Part shown: one piece after another, positions 1 to 11,300 of the stretch | Layout: each line of letters starts with the position of its first letter | Numbering within the stretch: position 1 is the first letter of the stretch | Assembly: GCA_930367205.1 (NCBI GenBank) | Contig: OV884014.1 | Location: 75,247,104 to 75,311,103 of the forward strand | DNA: 64,000 bases | Source of the DNA: Acanthosoma haemorrhoidale | Taxonomy: Eukaryota; Arthropoda; Insecta; Hemiptera; Acanthosomatidae | Reading direction: 5' to 3' | Made by a program: the position numbers and the translations under genes | Notes under the pieces: generated by a model | What the model was told of the DNA's origin: nothing | What the model saw: the letters and a program-made list of their open reading frames with translations, nothing else | Databases searched by the model: none

Positions 1-832
1 CTAAGTTTTTAGTATTTTTGTTGTTATTTTTTTATTGAATTATAAAGTAAAGAGGATAGGGTTATTTATGGAATAACACATCGGGCAAATGGCCTCCACG
101 ACTTTGATGGCACTCTTTTGTCGAAATTTGCCATGACCATTCAGCCACATTTGATTTTCGTTGATGCAGCGTTGAATTTCCTTTTTTAATGCACGGGTGG
201 ATGTAGGCTTGTTGACATACACCTTTGACTTCAAATAACCCCATAAAAATAAATCTAAAGGTGTTAAATCACACGATCTAGGGGGCCAATTCTGATCACC
301 GAAACGAGAGAGTACACGACCTGGAAATGTCTCATGCAGTATGTGAATTGTTTCATGGCTGTATGGCATGTGGCACCATCTTGTTGAAACCAGATATAGG
401 CCACATTAATATCATCCAATTTCGGCACAAAGAACTGTGTTTACGACGGAATTGATGTTCCTGGATTTTCAATTACACTCTCACGCACTGCTTTGACATT
501 GACATTGGCTTGTTTTTGGACGACCAGTGTGTTTAGTGTCTCCAACTGATCCAGTCTCCCTAAATTTTTCAATTAATCTCTTCACAGTTGATGAAGTCAA
601 AACACTATTCCGACCATATTTTGTATGAAATTTTCGAACTACGGCCGCCAAACTTTCATTATTTTTGAGATAATGTTCAACAGTAAAGACACGTTGTTCT
701 ATCGTAAATATCAGAAAATACGCTCCATTTTTACTGTCAGCTGTCAAATTGTTTTTTTTTTTTAGGGTTGCCAGCACTTTACTGCACAAATGGCGGCAAA
801 TTCAAATCTTGCGTTAATTCTGGGACATCCTT
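1..832 (-). mobile_element. Mariner/Tc1-like DNA transposon, internally deleted, cut by window start
   Basis: The minus strand reads from a terminal inverted repeat at about 806-832 (ATCTTGCGTTAATTCTGGGA is part of it) next to a TA dinucleotide at 833-834. It continues through an N-terminal helix-turn-helix of the DUF4817 type (789-481, with HYLKNNESLAAVVRKF) to the C-terminal catalytic half (369-40, with DQNWPPRSCDLTPLDLFLWG). The middle of the transposase, which should carry the first catalytic Asp, is missing: sequence near PGTSIP is joined directly to the PKLDDI region. A one-base loss near CHT puts the last part out of frame. By comparison with the copy at 41,523-42,205, the left terminus lies a few tens of bases outside the window. 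This is a dead, non-autonomous copy. Confidence 0.85.
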
Positions 833-892
833 TATTTACATTGCAGTACCTTTATAATGAAAAAAAAAAAAAGTTACTGAAAATGTGAACTT

Positions 893-1391
893 AATTACTA
901 TGACAGACAGCCCAGAGACCTGCCAAATCCACATTCGAAGAGAAAGCGGAGTCTTGGGAAGTCCCCCACGCTCCTCCGTCAGCCGCGTCACCGGATACTA
1001 GCCAGTGGAGGCTGACTAAGAGCGCGAGAGCCACAGACGCTCAGGACATGATTGGAGAAACTGGCCATTGCCAGGACTCCCACTGTCACGCGTTTATAGC
1101 AGGTCACGAAGCCACTGCCGTTTCAGTCTCCGAGGAGGATTATAGGGATGAGTGGCAGGATTAGGGTGGTTGGAAAGGCTACTGTGGAATTTCATAAACT
1201 TGGAAGGGATGAGTTCTAGAATGTAGGGTATGTTAAGGTCGTTATGAAGGGTTTTGTTGCTGACATAAATTGATATGGTATGAATGAAAGCATTTATCTT
1301 AATTACTTATTGCCTTATAAAAGGCAGATTGTAATTTTAGCACAATAAAGGATTATATATATATAAAAAAAAAAAAAAAAATTACTATGAC
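893..1391. mobile_element. Jockey-like LINE (family A) insertion with twin-priming inversion
   Basis: The insert is flanked by a 12-bp direct repeat, AATTACTATGAC, at 893-904 and again ending at 1391; the first A of the right copy is shared with the poly(A). The left part, to about 1,267, is family A 3' sequence in minus orientation: the end of the RT ORF (complement of TCGTGACCTGCTATAAA) and the GC-rich 3' UTR. The right part, about 1,268-1,380, is the adjoining 3' end in plus orientation, ending GCACAATAAAGG, a TA run and a 16-base A run. An inverted 5' segment followed by a sense 3' tail inside one target duplication is the classic product of twin priming. Confidence 0.85.
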
Positions 1392-1440
1392 TCATTTGGG
1401 CAAATGGATCATGGATGTATGAACAACCAAAAAATCAAAC

Positions 1441-1855
1441 GTAGTATATATTTCAAAGATAGTAGATTTCAATAAAAATTGCTTAGACTTATCACTGGTA
1501 CACCTCATGTCAGAAATACGACCATACACACAGACATACCTACAGCAAGACTGTGCAGACAACTCCATCTAAAACCTCACATACTTAGACCTGGGTCGCC
1601 ATGACTCCGGAGGAACTGGAGTAGGGATTTATTTATTTAAATAAACTGTCATAAACATAATCCTTCATACGGGGAGGCATTACTGGATGTTCTTTGTCGT
1701 ATGTATTTCAAGCCCTTATGTTACTATGTATCATCACATTCACAGGTTGTATCTACTATCTATATTGTACTCTACAGTGCTCTATCTATTGTATTTTCTG
1801 TGTACAGTTATGAATAAATAAATATTACAAAACATAAAATAAAAATATAAGGTCA
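1441..1855 (+). mobile_element. LINE reverse-transcriptase C-terminal relic with 3' UTR
   Basis: Plus-strand reading from about 1,483 gives KLLRLITGTPHVRNTTIHTD and then, past one stop, RRNWSRDLF. This resembles the end of Jockey-clade RT proteins (a conserved IT.APW.VRN..IH.D block, then RRR.W.RDL and a stop). An AT-rich 3' UTR with AATAAATAAAT follows to about 1,850. The family differs from the two other LINE families in the window. It is 5'-truncated and carries stop codons. Confidence 0.55.
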
Positions 1856-1969
1856 ACTATTCTAATAAAAACTACAAAATTATTTATTTATGTAAGTGAT
1901 AAATTATAGTAGTTATTTTTTTATACAAAATGACAAAGAAAACATATATACGCTTAAATACTATAAGTT

Positions 1970-2709
1970 TTGTGTTTTTAAGAAAACAATAAACCACTTA
2001 CGTTGATTTTTTTTCATAACCATAATAAATTAAGAAAAAACTTCAAATCTGCAAATGATTCAGTGTCGTCAAAACTATAATCAGATCTGCGCTCAACACA
2101 AATCCTTCTTTGGGATTCCGGTTTTCGGGCGACCGTTTTGATTCCGGATTCCGATCGTTACTCGTTTGTTATGGAGTTAACAAAAATTGGCATTTACTAG
2201 TTTCGTGAACCACGAAAATATGACCAGAAACCTATTCTTCGATGTATTTAGAGCCCTCTTAGTTATTGATATACTATTTCTGCGCCTTGCTAACGTAACG
2301 CACCTCTATTATTTTGTATTTAACTGTTTTATAGCTAAACCACCGTCCAGGTATTATAACAGGTATAGCTGGCGCATAACATATTCATTTTGTACTATGG
2401 CCTTTATTTACAAATGTTTACTGTACGAAAACATTAAATACAAACAATTTTTAATGTTAATAGAAAAATGTTAGACTAGTCCAATGATCGAAGAACGTAA
2501 GCTATTAACATATTTATGTTGAAGCGATCAGACTCCATGGTCACCCGAAAACCGGAATCCCAAAGAAGGATTTGTGTTGAGCACAGATCTGATTATAGTT
2601 TTGTCGACATTGAATCATTTGCAGATTTTTGACAAGTTGTTTCTTAATTTATTATGGTTATGAAAAAACAAAACAGCATAAGTGATTTATCGTTTTCTAA
2701 AAAACACAT
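1970..2709. mobile_element. Foldback/MITE element with about 165-bp terminal inverted repeats
   Basis: The arm at 1,970-2,133 is the reverse complement of 2,538-2,709 with scattered mismatches. The shared core includes TCTTTGGGATTCCGGTTTTC on the left and its complement on the right. The loop, 2,134-2,537, holds an open frame at 2,187-2,474 (95 codons, hydrophobic, no recognised domain) that I do not call a gene. No transposase or clear target duplication was seen, so the superfamily is open. Confidence 0.75.
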
Positions 2710-2715
2710 AAACAT

Positions 2716-3984
2716 GTAGAATTTGATTGATCGCCTTAGCAAAACATATCCGAACCCGTCCACTATACCAGAAAGGTTGTTAGGTTACCAATTCTGAAGT
2801 GTTTTCAGTCGGTATGAGTTAATTTTCTAACTGATGAATAATGGCATTCTCTGTAATGTTAATTGGTTTGAGATTGCTTTCATTAGATTCAATATCTTTC
2901 ATGCAATCGACAAGAAACAGTAATGGAGTCTAATGTTAAATCGATCCTGGAAAATTTGTGTTGAAATCTGAAAATTCATTCATAAATACTTTGTCAACAT
3001 AGTTTTACGCAATGTGGTTAGCAAGTTAGTCCAAATTGAGAGGATCTGTTTAGATGTATATATTTACGTACTATGGTAGCAGTCGTAAAATAAATTGTCC
3101 ACAACCTGGAATTATGGCGATTAGTTATACACCTAATGGAAGTATAAAAAAAATCTACGAAGAAAGGATACGTTCCCAGTTATAAGGTTCTTAAATTGCA
3201 GCTATGAAGCAATGATGAAAGATTCCCACGCGCTGAATATTAAGCTGATGGCTTGAAACAAAAATCATGTTCTAATAATCAACAGTTAAATAATCTTTGT
3301 AGAGGAGAGTATTTTAAAATGAAAGAAAAGCTTAATTATGAAGTGCAAGCAGAACACTGGTTAAGAGTTATGTTACTACATACCGGGTCGGACGTTGGGG
3401 AACAAGTGTTCGGGAACAACTGGGGGCTGGGGCTAAACCTGAGACATATGTGTATAAGAGAAGGGTAGTTCCGGGAATTGGGATGCAGGCCTTGGAAGGA
3501 ATGCGGTTGCTTACTTAAAAATATCAGTGACTTTCACGAAAAATATCAGAAGTCACGAGGTAGGTATACAGTTCTGCTCAACCCCCTCTTCTACTTTTAG
3601 CATTATATATAATATTAGCATTACAATATTCTTAGCATTATATAACTAACGATTCGTGGAAATCATTCATAAACGGTCTGAAATGAAGAAGATTCGGGAA
3701 GCGTGCGATATGGCAGAGAACTGTAGTGGGAAAGCGGAGTACTGCTTCCTGCTGTGACACGATTAATGGAACGGCATTAAGTACAGGATTACGAACAAAT
3801 TATTTTAGTGATTTTATAATATTTTTGATATTATTTTATAACCCAAAATTTTTGGGGGTTTTATACTGTTAAAAACAGCGACATAATGTCGAGACTCCGA
3901 GTAATACAGAGAGAACGGAGCCCCAAGCATCCCGGAGGCCGACCGGGCACAGACAGTATTGTCGGTTGGGGGCCTATTTTTAAG
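2716..3984. other. Intergenic, no gene recognised
   Basis: AT-rich sequence with only short unconvincing frames. A GC-richer stretch at 3,890-3,980 (GGAGGCCGACCGGGCACAGA) precedes a LINE copy and may be an older repeat. I saw no splice-supported exon. Confidence 0.4.
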
Positions 3985-4560
3985 AACATCTCCATTTCTC
4001 TACCAATTTTAGTAATAAAATAGATAAACTACAACACAGGTATTGCCGGCCTCACCACTTCCTAATTTCACCCAACTTGTCGCTGCGTCTCAAACAGATG
4101 ATATGTAAATCTATCCTCCAGCCAGCTCTGCTGTACGGTGTTCCGCTATATACTCACTTGGCTGACGCTAAAGCTGAAAGTCTGCAACAATTTCAGAATG
4201 GGATCATGAGAAAAATGGTCCGACATCAATTCTCTCGAGAGGTTAAAAAACGCACCCAGTTTTTTGACTCGTTGCCGCACCTAACAAAGCAAGTGTTTAA
4301 CACTATGACCCCACCACCATTCTTGTAGCGATGGCAACAGCCGGGGAAAATTAGGTTGAGATTTATTCATGTTTTTATTGTTAGATGTAAGTTAGTTTTA
4401 AGTTTATGATAAATAAGGTGAGCTCCATCACTTTTAATAATTTCAGTGCATTAATGTACAATGCAGATGTGTAGAAAACAGAATTTGTATAAAATGCAGC
4501 CAAGCAACAGGAAATGTAATGAATCAATCATAAATAGATCCGTTCGTAGAATCTATAGTA
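3985..4560 (+). mobile_element. LINE family B fragment (RT C-terminal end plus 3' UTR)
   Basis: The frame at 4,077-4,328 reads LRLKQMICKSILQPALLYGV, then QNGIMRKMVR and FFDSLPHLTKQVFNTMTPPP. It is the C-terminal part of the RT polyprotein shared with the copies at 14.5, 33.3, 35.5 and 50.5 kb. About a dozen codons are missing after REVKKRTQ compared with the 50.5 kb copy, and a stop lies just before the conserved RWQ. The 3' UTR motif GTGAGCTCCATCAC at about 4,420 matches the other copies. 5'-truncated and dead. Confidence 0.8.
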
Positions 4561-4756
4561 TATTCTATAAATAATTTTGTAACAAGGGGATATGAAAAAA
4601 ACAAAGAAACTTCGTTTTGGTATAGTCCCAACGCCAATCACCTGGTTCGGATTAGCAAGCAACTGGCAAGGCCCAACAGTGTACAGGACAAGCGGCACGG
4701 TGTGTTGTAACGGTGTGTACTCATAATAAACTGTAAATAGTCAAATTCATATTTAT

Positions 4757-4835
4757 TCGCAGGGTAGCTCAGTTGGTTTAGCACCCGACTGCATGTTGTA
4801 GAGGTTCCGGATTCGAGTTCCGATCCAACCAGTAT
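4757..4835 (+). repeat. tRNA-like sequence, probably a SINE head
   Basis: A good A box (TAGCTCAGTTGG, 4,765-4,776) and a B-box-like GATTCGAGTTC (4,810-4,820) are spaced as in a tRNA, and the stretch ends near GATCCAACCAG. The D stem lacks bases and the acceptor stem does not pair, so a working tRNA gene is unlikely. A tRNA-derived SINE head or tRNA pseudogene fits better. Confidence 0.4.
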
Positions 4836-5181
4836 ATATATTTTTTGGCTAGTATTTAATTAAGTTCCATTTTTAGTAAATAAGAAGATAAATGACTACT
4901 AGTGACATTTTTTCGTCTACGATACTCGACGTCTACGAAAGAGGTTGTTTGTTTGCTTTAAAAATTTGTCACTTGTATATGTGAAATTTGTAATTGATAT
5001 AGTTTGAATTTATTTAACATAAGAGCTTTGATAATCAACAACTTTAAAATCAGGTGCGGTAGGATGTGACGGATCAAAACCAACAGGAAGTAATTTACAC
5101 TCAGCAATTAAAAATAATAAAATTACCCCGGACGGATCTTTAAACCTTAAAATAAAATTTCTTGTTAAAATTAAGTTAATG

Positions 5182-5425
5182 ATTGAATCGTCCCACATTG
5201 TAAATCGAAGGTGAGCCCCATCACCTAGTCCTGTGTATTGTATTTTGACCTTTTAACTTCAAGAATATTCTTATTGTAATTGTACTCTCCTTGGAATGCA
5301 TCTGCGTATGCAGCAAGAGGAGAAATTTGTAAATCTTGTACATTGAATTTTGTTCACCTATTTGTAAATAATGTTGATTTAAAAAGGGGCTTCGGGGAGG
5401 GAGAAAAAAAAAAAAATTGAATCGT
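5182..5425 (+). mobile_element. LINE family B 3' tail with target-site duplication
   Basis: A 10-bp direct repeat, ATTGAATCGT, lies at 5,182-5,191 and 5,416-5,425. Between them is a 3' UTR-only LINE fragment that includes GGTGAGCCCCATCACCT, shared with the copies near 51,170 and 33,500. It ends in a run of A at about 5,404-5,416. The insertion is strongly 5'-truncated and has no coding content. Confidence 0.8.
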
Positions 5426-5908
5426 GTTTCTGGGACACCAAGTTTTTTACGTTGGTTAGTTTAAGTTTTACAATTTGTCGATGTACAAATAATCCTCTAT
5501 TTTTTGTTTTTTTTATACCGCTTACTAAAGCACCATGTACAGTAAATTTCAGAGTGGCATGTCAACATCCTTTTACATCAAGTTATGAAATGCACTACTA
5601 CCGGGTAGAAAAATATTTGTACGAGGTTTAAGCGCTAGAAAAATTGATGCTTAAAAAGGTCTATAGATTTGTAAATGTTTCACTGTCTAGTACCACACAA
5701 TTGAGTATGCAGACTCCATTAAGAATCGAACATTTCGGAAACATCAAAACGTTATTTTAAGCTACAACATGTTAGTATAACCTTAAAATAAACGGGAATT
5801 TAAAAAAGAATAATCGTATTTATAACTAAAAATTCCAATGAAAAGATTGAAAAGAAAATTCTAAACAGTATTGAGAAAACGATACAATATAATTAATAAA
5901 AACAAAAT

Positions 5909-6640
5909 ATTGGGTTGGCAAGAAAATGATATCGGTTTGCACCAGTAGATAGCGTTATGTTTGTTTCATTATTCTTTTGTCAATGTTACAATTTTTTTCT
6001 TTTGAGATTTAGTAGTCAATACCTTTAGGTTCCTTTAGAAAGAAATTTTGTTTACAACTGTCAGTTTACGGTCAGTTTTAATATGGAGTGAAAAAATAAC
6101 CATTTTCGACACATTTTACTTTTTATTTTTATAAAGGCAAGAAAGCGGCTGAGGCTCACAAAGAGACATGTGAAGTTTATGTTGTTGATTGTTTAACAGA
6201 ACGCACGTGTCAGAATTGGTTTAAAAAAATTCGTTCTAGAGATTTTTCACTGAAAGATGACCAACGTTCTGATCGACCGTTTGAAGTTGATGATGACAAA
6301 ATGAAAGCTATAATTGAATCGAATCGTCATATAACTGTGCGAGAGATTGAAAAACAGTTAAATGTATCGCACACAACAATTGAATATCATATAAGATGTC
6401 TTGGACTTGTTAAGAAGCGCGATATTTGGGTTCCGCGACGACTTAAGCGAGGCCTCACACATCTTTAGCAACACGTACGAAACTATTGGACCTTGGTTAG
6501 GAAGTGTTGTTGCCTCCCCCATACAACCCCAACCTTGCACCATCGGATTCTCATTTATTTCGAAGTTTACAAAACTCCTTAAATGGTAAAAATTTTAGTA
6601 TTAACATGACTCAAATCGCATTTGGTTGAGTTCTTTGCTG
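5909..6640 (+). mobile_element. SETMAR-type mariner transposon relic
   Basis: A mariner-like terminus TTGGGTTGGCAAGAAAATGA at about 5,910 is followed by the paired helix-turn-helix N-terminus (6,113-6,440). Readable blocks include CQNWFKKIRSRDFSLKD, SDRPFEVDDDK, TVREIEKQLNVSHTTI and LGLVKKRDIWVPR. The central catalytic region is gone. A block from the protein's end survives in another frame at about 6,497-6,615 (LAPSDSHLFRSLQNSLNG). The right terminus is missing and the relic abuts a LINE tail. Confidence 0.8.
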
Positions 6641-6905
6641 ATAAGGCCTCGTGACCTGCTATAAATAGTTACGCGGCTGACGGAGGAGCGTGGGGGACTT
6701 CCCAAGACTCCACTTCCTCTTTCGCATGCAAGGGAGGTGACAACCATGTACCATATGGATTTGGGAGATCTCTGGGCTGTTTGTAAATACTGTATGAATG
6801 ACCGAGTGAATGAAAATTGTAAATATGGTATGTATGAGAACATTTATCACAATGTCTACCTGATAAGGCAGATTGTAATTTTATCACAATAAAGAAGTTT
6901 CATAA
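6641..6905 (+). mobile_element. Jockey-like LINE (family A) 3' end
   Basis: Starts with CCTCGTGACCTGCTATAAAT (end of RT ORF), then the 3' UTR blocks GGACTTCCCAAGACTCCACT and TCTCTGGGCTGTTTGTAAAT, and ends GGCAGATTGTAATTTTATCA followed by CAATAAAG. About 90 bases of the UTR found in other copies are deleted after the ORF end. Non-coding and 5'-truncated. Confidence 0.8.
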
Positions 6906-6910
6906 TTAAA

Positions 6911-8336
6911 AAAACTAATAAGAACTCATTAGCCTAGATTAAAATTATGTTTAAAATGATTACATACATAAACATGATTACTTTTAGGAAAGAATGATTC
7001 CACATAAATAGTTCAATAAATAAAAACACTATATACTCTTTTTCCAATTTGTTGATTCTATTCTCGATCTCGCTACTATATTCCTTTCTTTGGCTGTTCA
7101 TTATTAATCAATATTATCATTTGTGATCCTGTAGCGTGGTTAATTGAATACTTTAAACTCTGAAACAAATGTCTACTGCTAAAATGATGTATTAATAATG
7201 CTAAATCAAAAATTAGAATTAATAATTAATGATTTTAAACTGCTCCTTTCCTCGTCAAAGATTCGCCATCAAATGACATTAGCTGTTCATCCGAACCATA
7301 TACTCACCATAGCCTTGTAGCGGCTGTAAAACGACAACATCCCAGATTCCTCCCCATGTCCAGATTAAAGACGAATCATCTGAGGCAGTGTTTGTGCTCA
7401 ACTAATATCTGCTTTGTCACGCTTGTTCTGCACAAGTCTTTGTTGGTCCTGTCATTTGCATGGCGGTGAATGGGTACTCAAATATACTTGAACCTCCGCG
7501 GATCAACGGCCTGCTCAAACATTACTCATCGCCATCGATAGAGGTGTCTACTTTTATTTGAATTGGATAGATATTATAGTATACTCAATTTCTTAAGTAT
7601 AATTACATACATACTTGAGTAAGTGTATATGCATAGAGAAAAATTTATTTTTTGTTATAGTTTACTGTACTTTTCAGTTGTCAGTAAAAAAAAAACAAGG
7701 GCTTAGCAATAGTCAAATAAATCAAAAGTTGGTAGGCAGTGCTACCCAACATATCACAAACTTAATTTTTTAAAATTTAATTCACAAAATTTAATTTTTT
7801 AGCCAAATTATTTACTTCTTTATTCAAGTAGCTACTAATTTATCTCATTGAAGCTGAGGAATAGAAAAGAATAATAAAAAAAACAGACGCACAAGAAACA
7901 ACTGATCAAAAACTGGTAAGTATTTAATAGTACACGAGTCAAAATATAAGGTTAACCTTAGAATAATAGGAAGGATAAAAAAAGAGTCTTGAAAAAGTTT
8001 ATTCAAAAAATACGTTTTTTAAAAGGCAGTTTCACTGAAAAAACCAACAAAAATACTATTGGGCAGTCATCATAGTTATTTATTTATAGAAAATATTGGC
8101 AATCTATCATTTTCTGTACTAATTCAAGATCGATTTAAAATCTTATTAATAGTCATTTTTTACACGTAAAAAAGGCAAAAAAATCTGAGCGACCCAGTTC
8201 TGGACAACTGAAATAAATTCACTGTCCATCTAAGGATATGTGTCCAGAACTTTCGTATCATGAACCACCACACCTATTTGATATCATGTATGCGGTTTGC
8301 TGTTACAGATAAACAATTATGAATTTCATGTTGCAG
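6911..8336. other. Intergenic, upstream of the LPMO gene; possible regulatory segment
   Basis: Mostly AT-rich. A GC-richer block at about 7,255-7,550 stands out from its flanks and lacks an open frame, so it could be a promoter or enhancer of the downstream gene. The missing start-codon exon of the LPMO gene should lie here or further upstream; I could not identify it. Confidence 0.3.
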
Positions 8337-8395
8337 GTCCCACGAAGTACAGTCACAATGGTTTCCTAACAGTGATAGCAGTGATAGTATTGCAG
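8337..8395 (+). CDS. LPMO signal-peptide exon
   Basis: The acceptor TTGCAG precedes 8337 and the donor CAG/GTGAGT follows 8395. The exon begins with the last two bases of a split codon and ends in phase 0. It encodes PTKYSHNGFLTVIAVIVLQ, a typical hydrophobic core, and joins in frame to VVQETDG-HGR of the next exon 6.5 kb downstream. No direct homology anchors it beyond this fit, so it is less certain than the other exons. Confidence 0.7.
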
Positions 8396-11300
8396 GTGAG
8401 TACGGATTCATAATTATATTTACTACTTTAAATCTGTTCCAATTATGACCGCAAATAAAACGATAAATTATGTTTTAAGTAAAACCAACATTTCATTTCT
8501 CTTCAAAAACTTTTCAGAAATAAAACAACTAAATAATTCTATATAAAACTGTCATTTGTAATTGCTTTTAGTTTGCTTGAAAGAATATGTTTTCTCTAGA
8601 TAGTATGATGATATGGAGATGTTAGACTTTCATCAAGTTGATTAATGGATAACGTTTCGCCGTATAATGTGTGTCTAGATCAGGTCTTTTCCTGTAAGAT
8701 GTCCATAATTCCGAAATTTCTTCCAAAAAATCAATAAATATTACCCTACCATCCACCACTGATGAATCGGTAATGACCTCTGACGTGGGCAACAGATGAT
8801 CGCACGCGCGTGGGCAATGTAGCCGTGATGCCATCAATGCAACATCTGCGGGGAAATAATCATTAAAGCGGACTATTATTGCCCCACTATTGATATTATT
8901 GATAATTGAATGTGATGGCTGAAGACAATGCTCAATGGGTGGTCAATGATTGCTGGATATGATTCGTAAAGGTTCCAGACCCCTTAGATGATCTGCGATA
9001 CTTTCTTTCTATAAGTCACATACGATAATTGATCAATCGAAAAAATAGATCACATCTGGGTCGGAATCGAGAAAAAAAAAATCAATTACGATTGGAGCTA
9101 TAGAAGATCGTGTCTGCCATGTAACATAGCTGGTTATTTTTATTTCATTTATTATTATTATTATTATTTTATTTATTTGTATACATCCGCATTCCATGTA
9201 TAATATAATGCACAAATAGTAGACAGATTAAATATCCTAATTTTTTGATTGGCTGGCTGCTCCCGCGCAGTTATTACCACGTCTCGTGTGGACGAAGCGT
9301 CGATCTTTTTTACAGTTCTCTATTATTGGCTTCGTGTAATTTTTTGATGTGGCCAACAGCTCACAGAGCGATTTGTATGGAGCCTACTTCTTTCCTAATA
9401 TCTTATTACTATCCATTCTTCTTTTTGTATCTGTTAGTAAAAAAGAATCCTACATTCATTTACTCTTCTTTCTTCTACGTTCATTCTTCTTCTTCTGAGC
9501 CTACCAGATACCTTATTTATATCTTATAAAAGTTATTATCATATAGAATACCTATGTGATGGAGGGTTCACGGGGACGGGGAGAGACGGTGGGGGACTTC
9601 CCAAGACTCCACTTCCTCTTTCGCATGCGAAGGAGGTGACAACCATGTGGACTTGGAGGTCTCTGGGCTGTTTGTAAATAATGTGTGAATGAAAATTGTA
9701 AATATGGTTTGAATGAGAACATTTATCACAATTACTTATTGTCAAATAAGGCAGATTGTAATTTTTCACATTCTAATTTTTACAGAGTTATCTCTCAGTT
9801 ATCTATAAACAGAAAGAAATGCGCCTAAGATCGAATCCTTGTAAGACCTCACTGACTGTGTACTTCTGTACAGGGTAGCTCATAAGGAAGGGTGGCTGGC
9901 CGATGATAAATATTACAACTGCTTGACTTAAGTCCTCATACAAATATATCTATCACGAAAGAGCATTCAATTAACAGACAAGGAAAAAATAGTCACTTGT
10001 TGGTGATGAGAGTGTATATTAAAAAATAAAACACCTTTTGTCTCTCCTCAGCTTTATTGATGTATGTATACCAGAACCTTTTCGACGAACTATACCCATC
10101 TTCCTCAAAGGTTCGAGCTGGTGGTAATTATATTGCTTGCCAGGTTGGTGACCAAACGAGTCTGGCCAGATTACGTCACGTACTTTACTCGGACCTTACA
10201 CAATCAGTAATGTTAATTCAGTAATTATCGCTTTTTATGTTTTATTATTATTTAAAATTAATATTGCCTAGCAAGGCAGATTGTAATTTTAGCACAATAA
10301 AGGAATTATATATATATATGTAATATATAAAATTAATATGAAAATATGTCGGTATTATGGATGCAGTATTTTATAGATAGTCCATGTTTTTGTAGTAAAG
10401 GTATTAGGAAAACAATAAAAATAATTATAATTAATAATATAAATAAAATTGCGCCCTAAAACTGACCTTACACGATCAGTGCTAATGTCATTATCTGTAA
10501 TTTCATTACCTTAATAAGTCTTTCATCATTACTTTTCAACCTTACAGGGTCATTTGAAATAACATTACGTTTCATCAGTTGGTAAAGGAGTAATGATGAA
10601 AGACTTATGAAGATAATGACATTAGAACTGATCTTGTAAGGTCCGCTTTAGGGCACACCTTTATTTATATTTATAACTACTATTTTATTTATTTTTTTCT
10701 TAATAATTTTACTACAACTGCATGCTCTGTCTATAAAATACTGCATGTATGATAATACCGACATATTTTCATATTGATTTTGAATAATAAAACATAAAAA
10801 ACGATTAATCAATAATGGCTACTTTATAAAATTAAAAAGGTTATATTTTTCATGTATTTTCATTATTAAACTAGAGCTATATGCGAGACTTCATACTTCT
10901 AGCTTGAACATTTACTAAGGGAACATACTGTCAGACTCATGGGTGAAACCACAAGGGCTTGTGGTTTTGAAAAAACAAACAACAACGGAACCCTAAAAAA
11001 CGAAAGCATAACTAATATGTTAATGTTCAACTCTTTATCAGAAAAGAAGGCGGTAAACTTTAATTGGGCAACAACCGAAAACACGTTCTCGCTGACTTCA
11101 ATTAGTGAAATGGGTACGTTAAGGACTGGAAGCAGAAAAAAACAGCAGCATAATTCACGTTTATGGAGACGTGAAGTTTTTTTGTGTTTAGTGAATTGGC
11201 TTATTTTTGTGGTGATTAGAATGAATCGTTTTTTTTTAAATCGAATTCAACGCCGGCCATGAGCGAATCGTTATATTTACAGATCGTTTAGGGCAGATTG

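Noticed and set aside
2187..2474. 95-codon open frame in the MITE loop
   Set aside because: Hydrophobic, no domain, AT-rich codon use and no homology I recognise; best explained as chance inside a foldback element.
4757..4835. Functional tRNA gene
   Set aside because: The D stem is incomplete and the acceptor stem does not pair, despite good A and B boxes.
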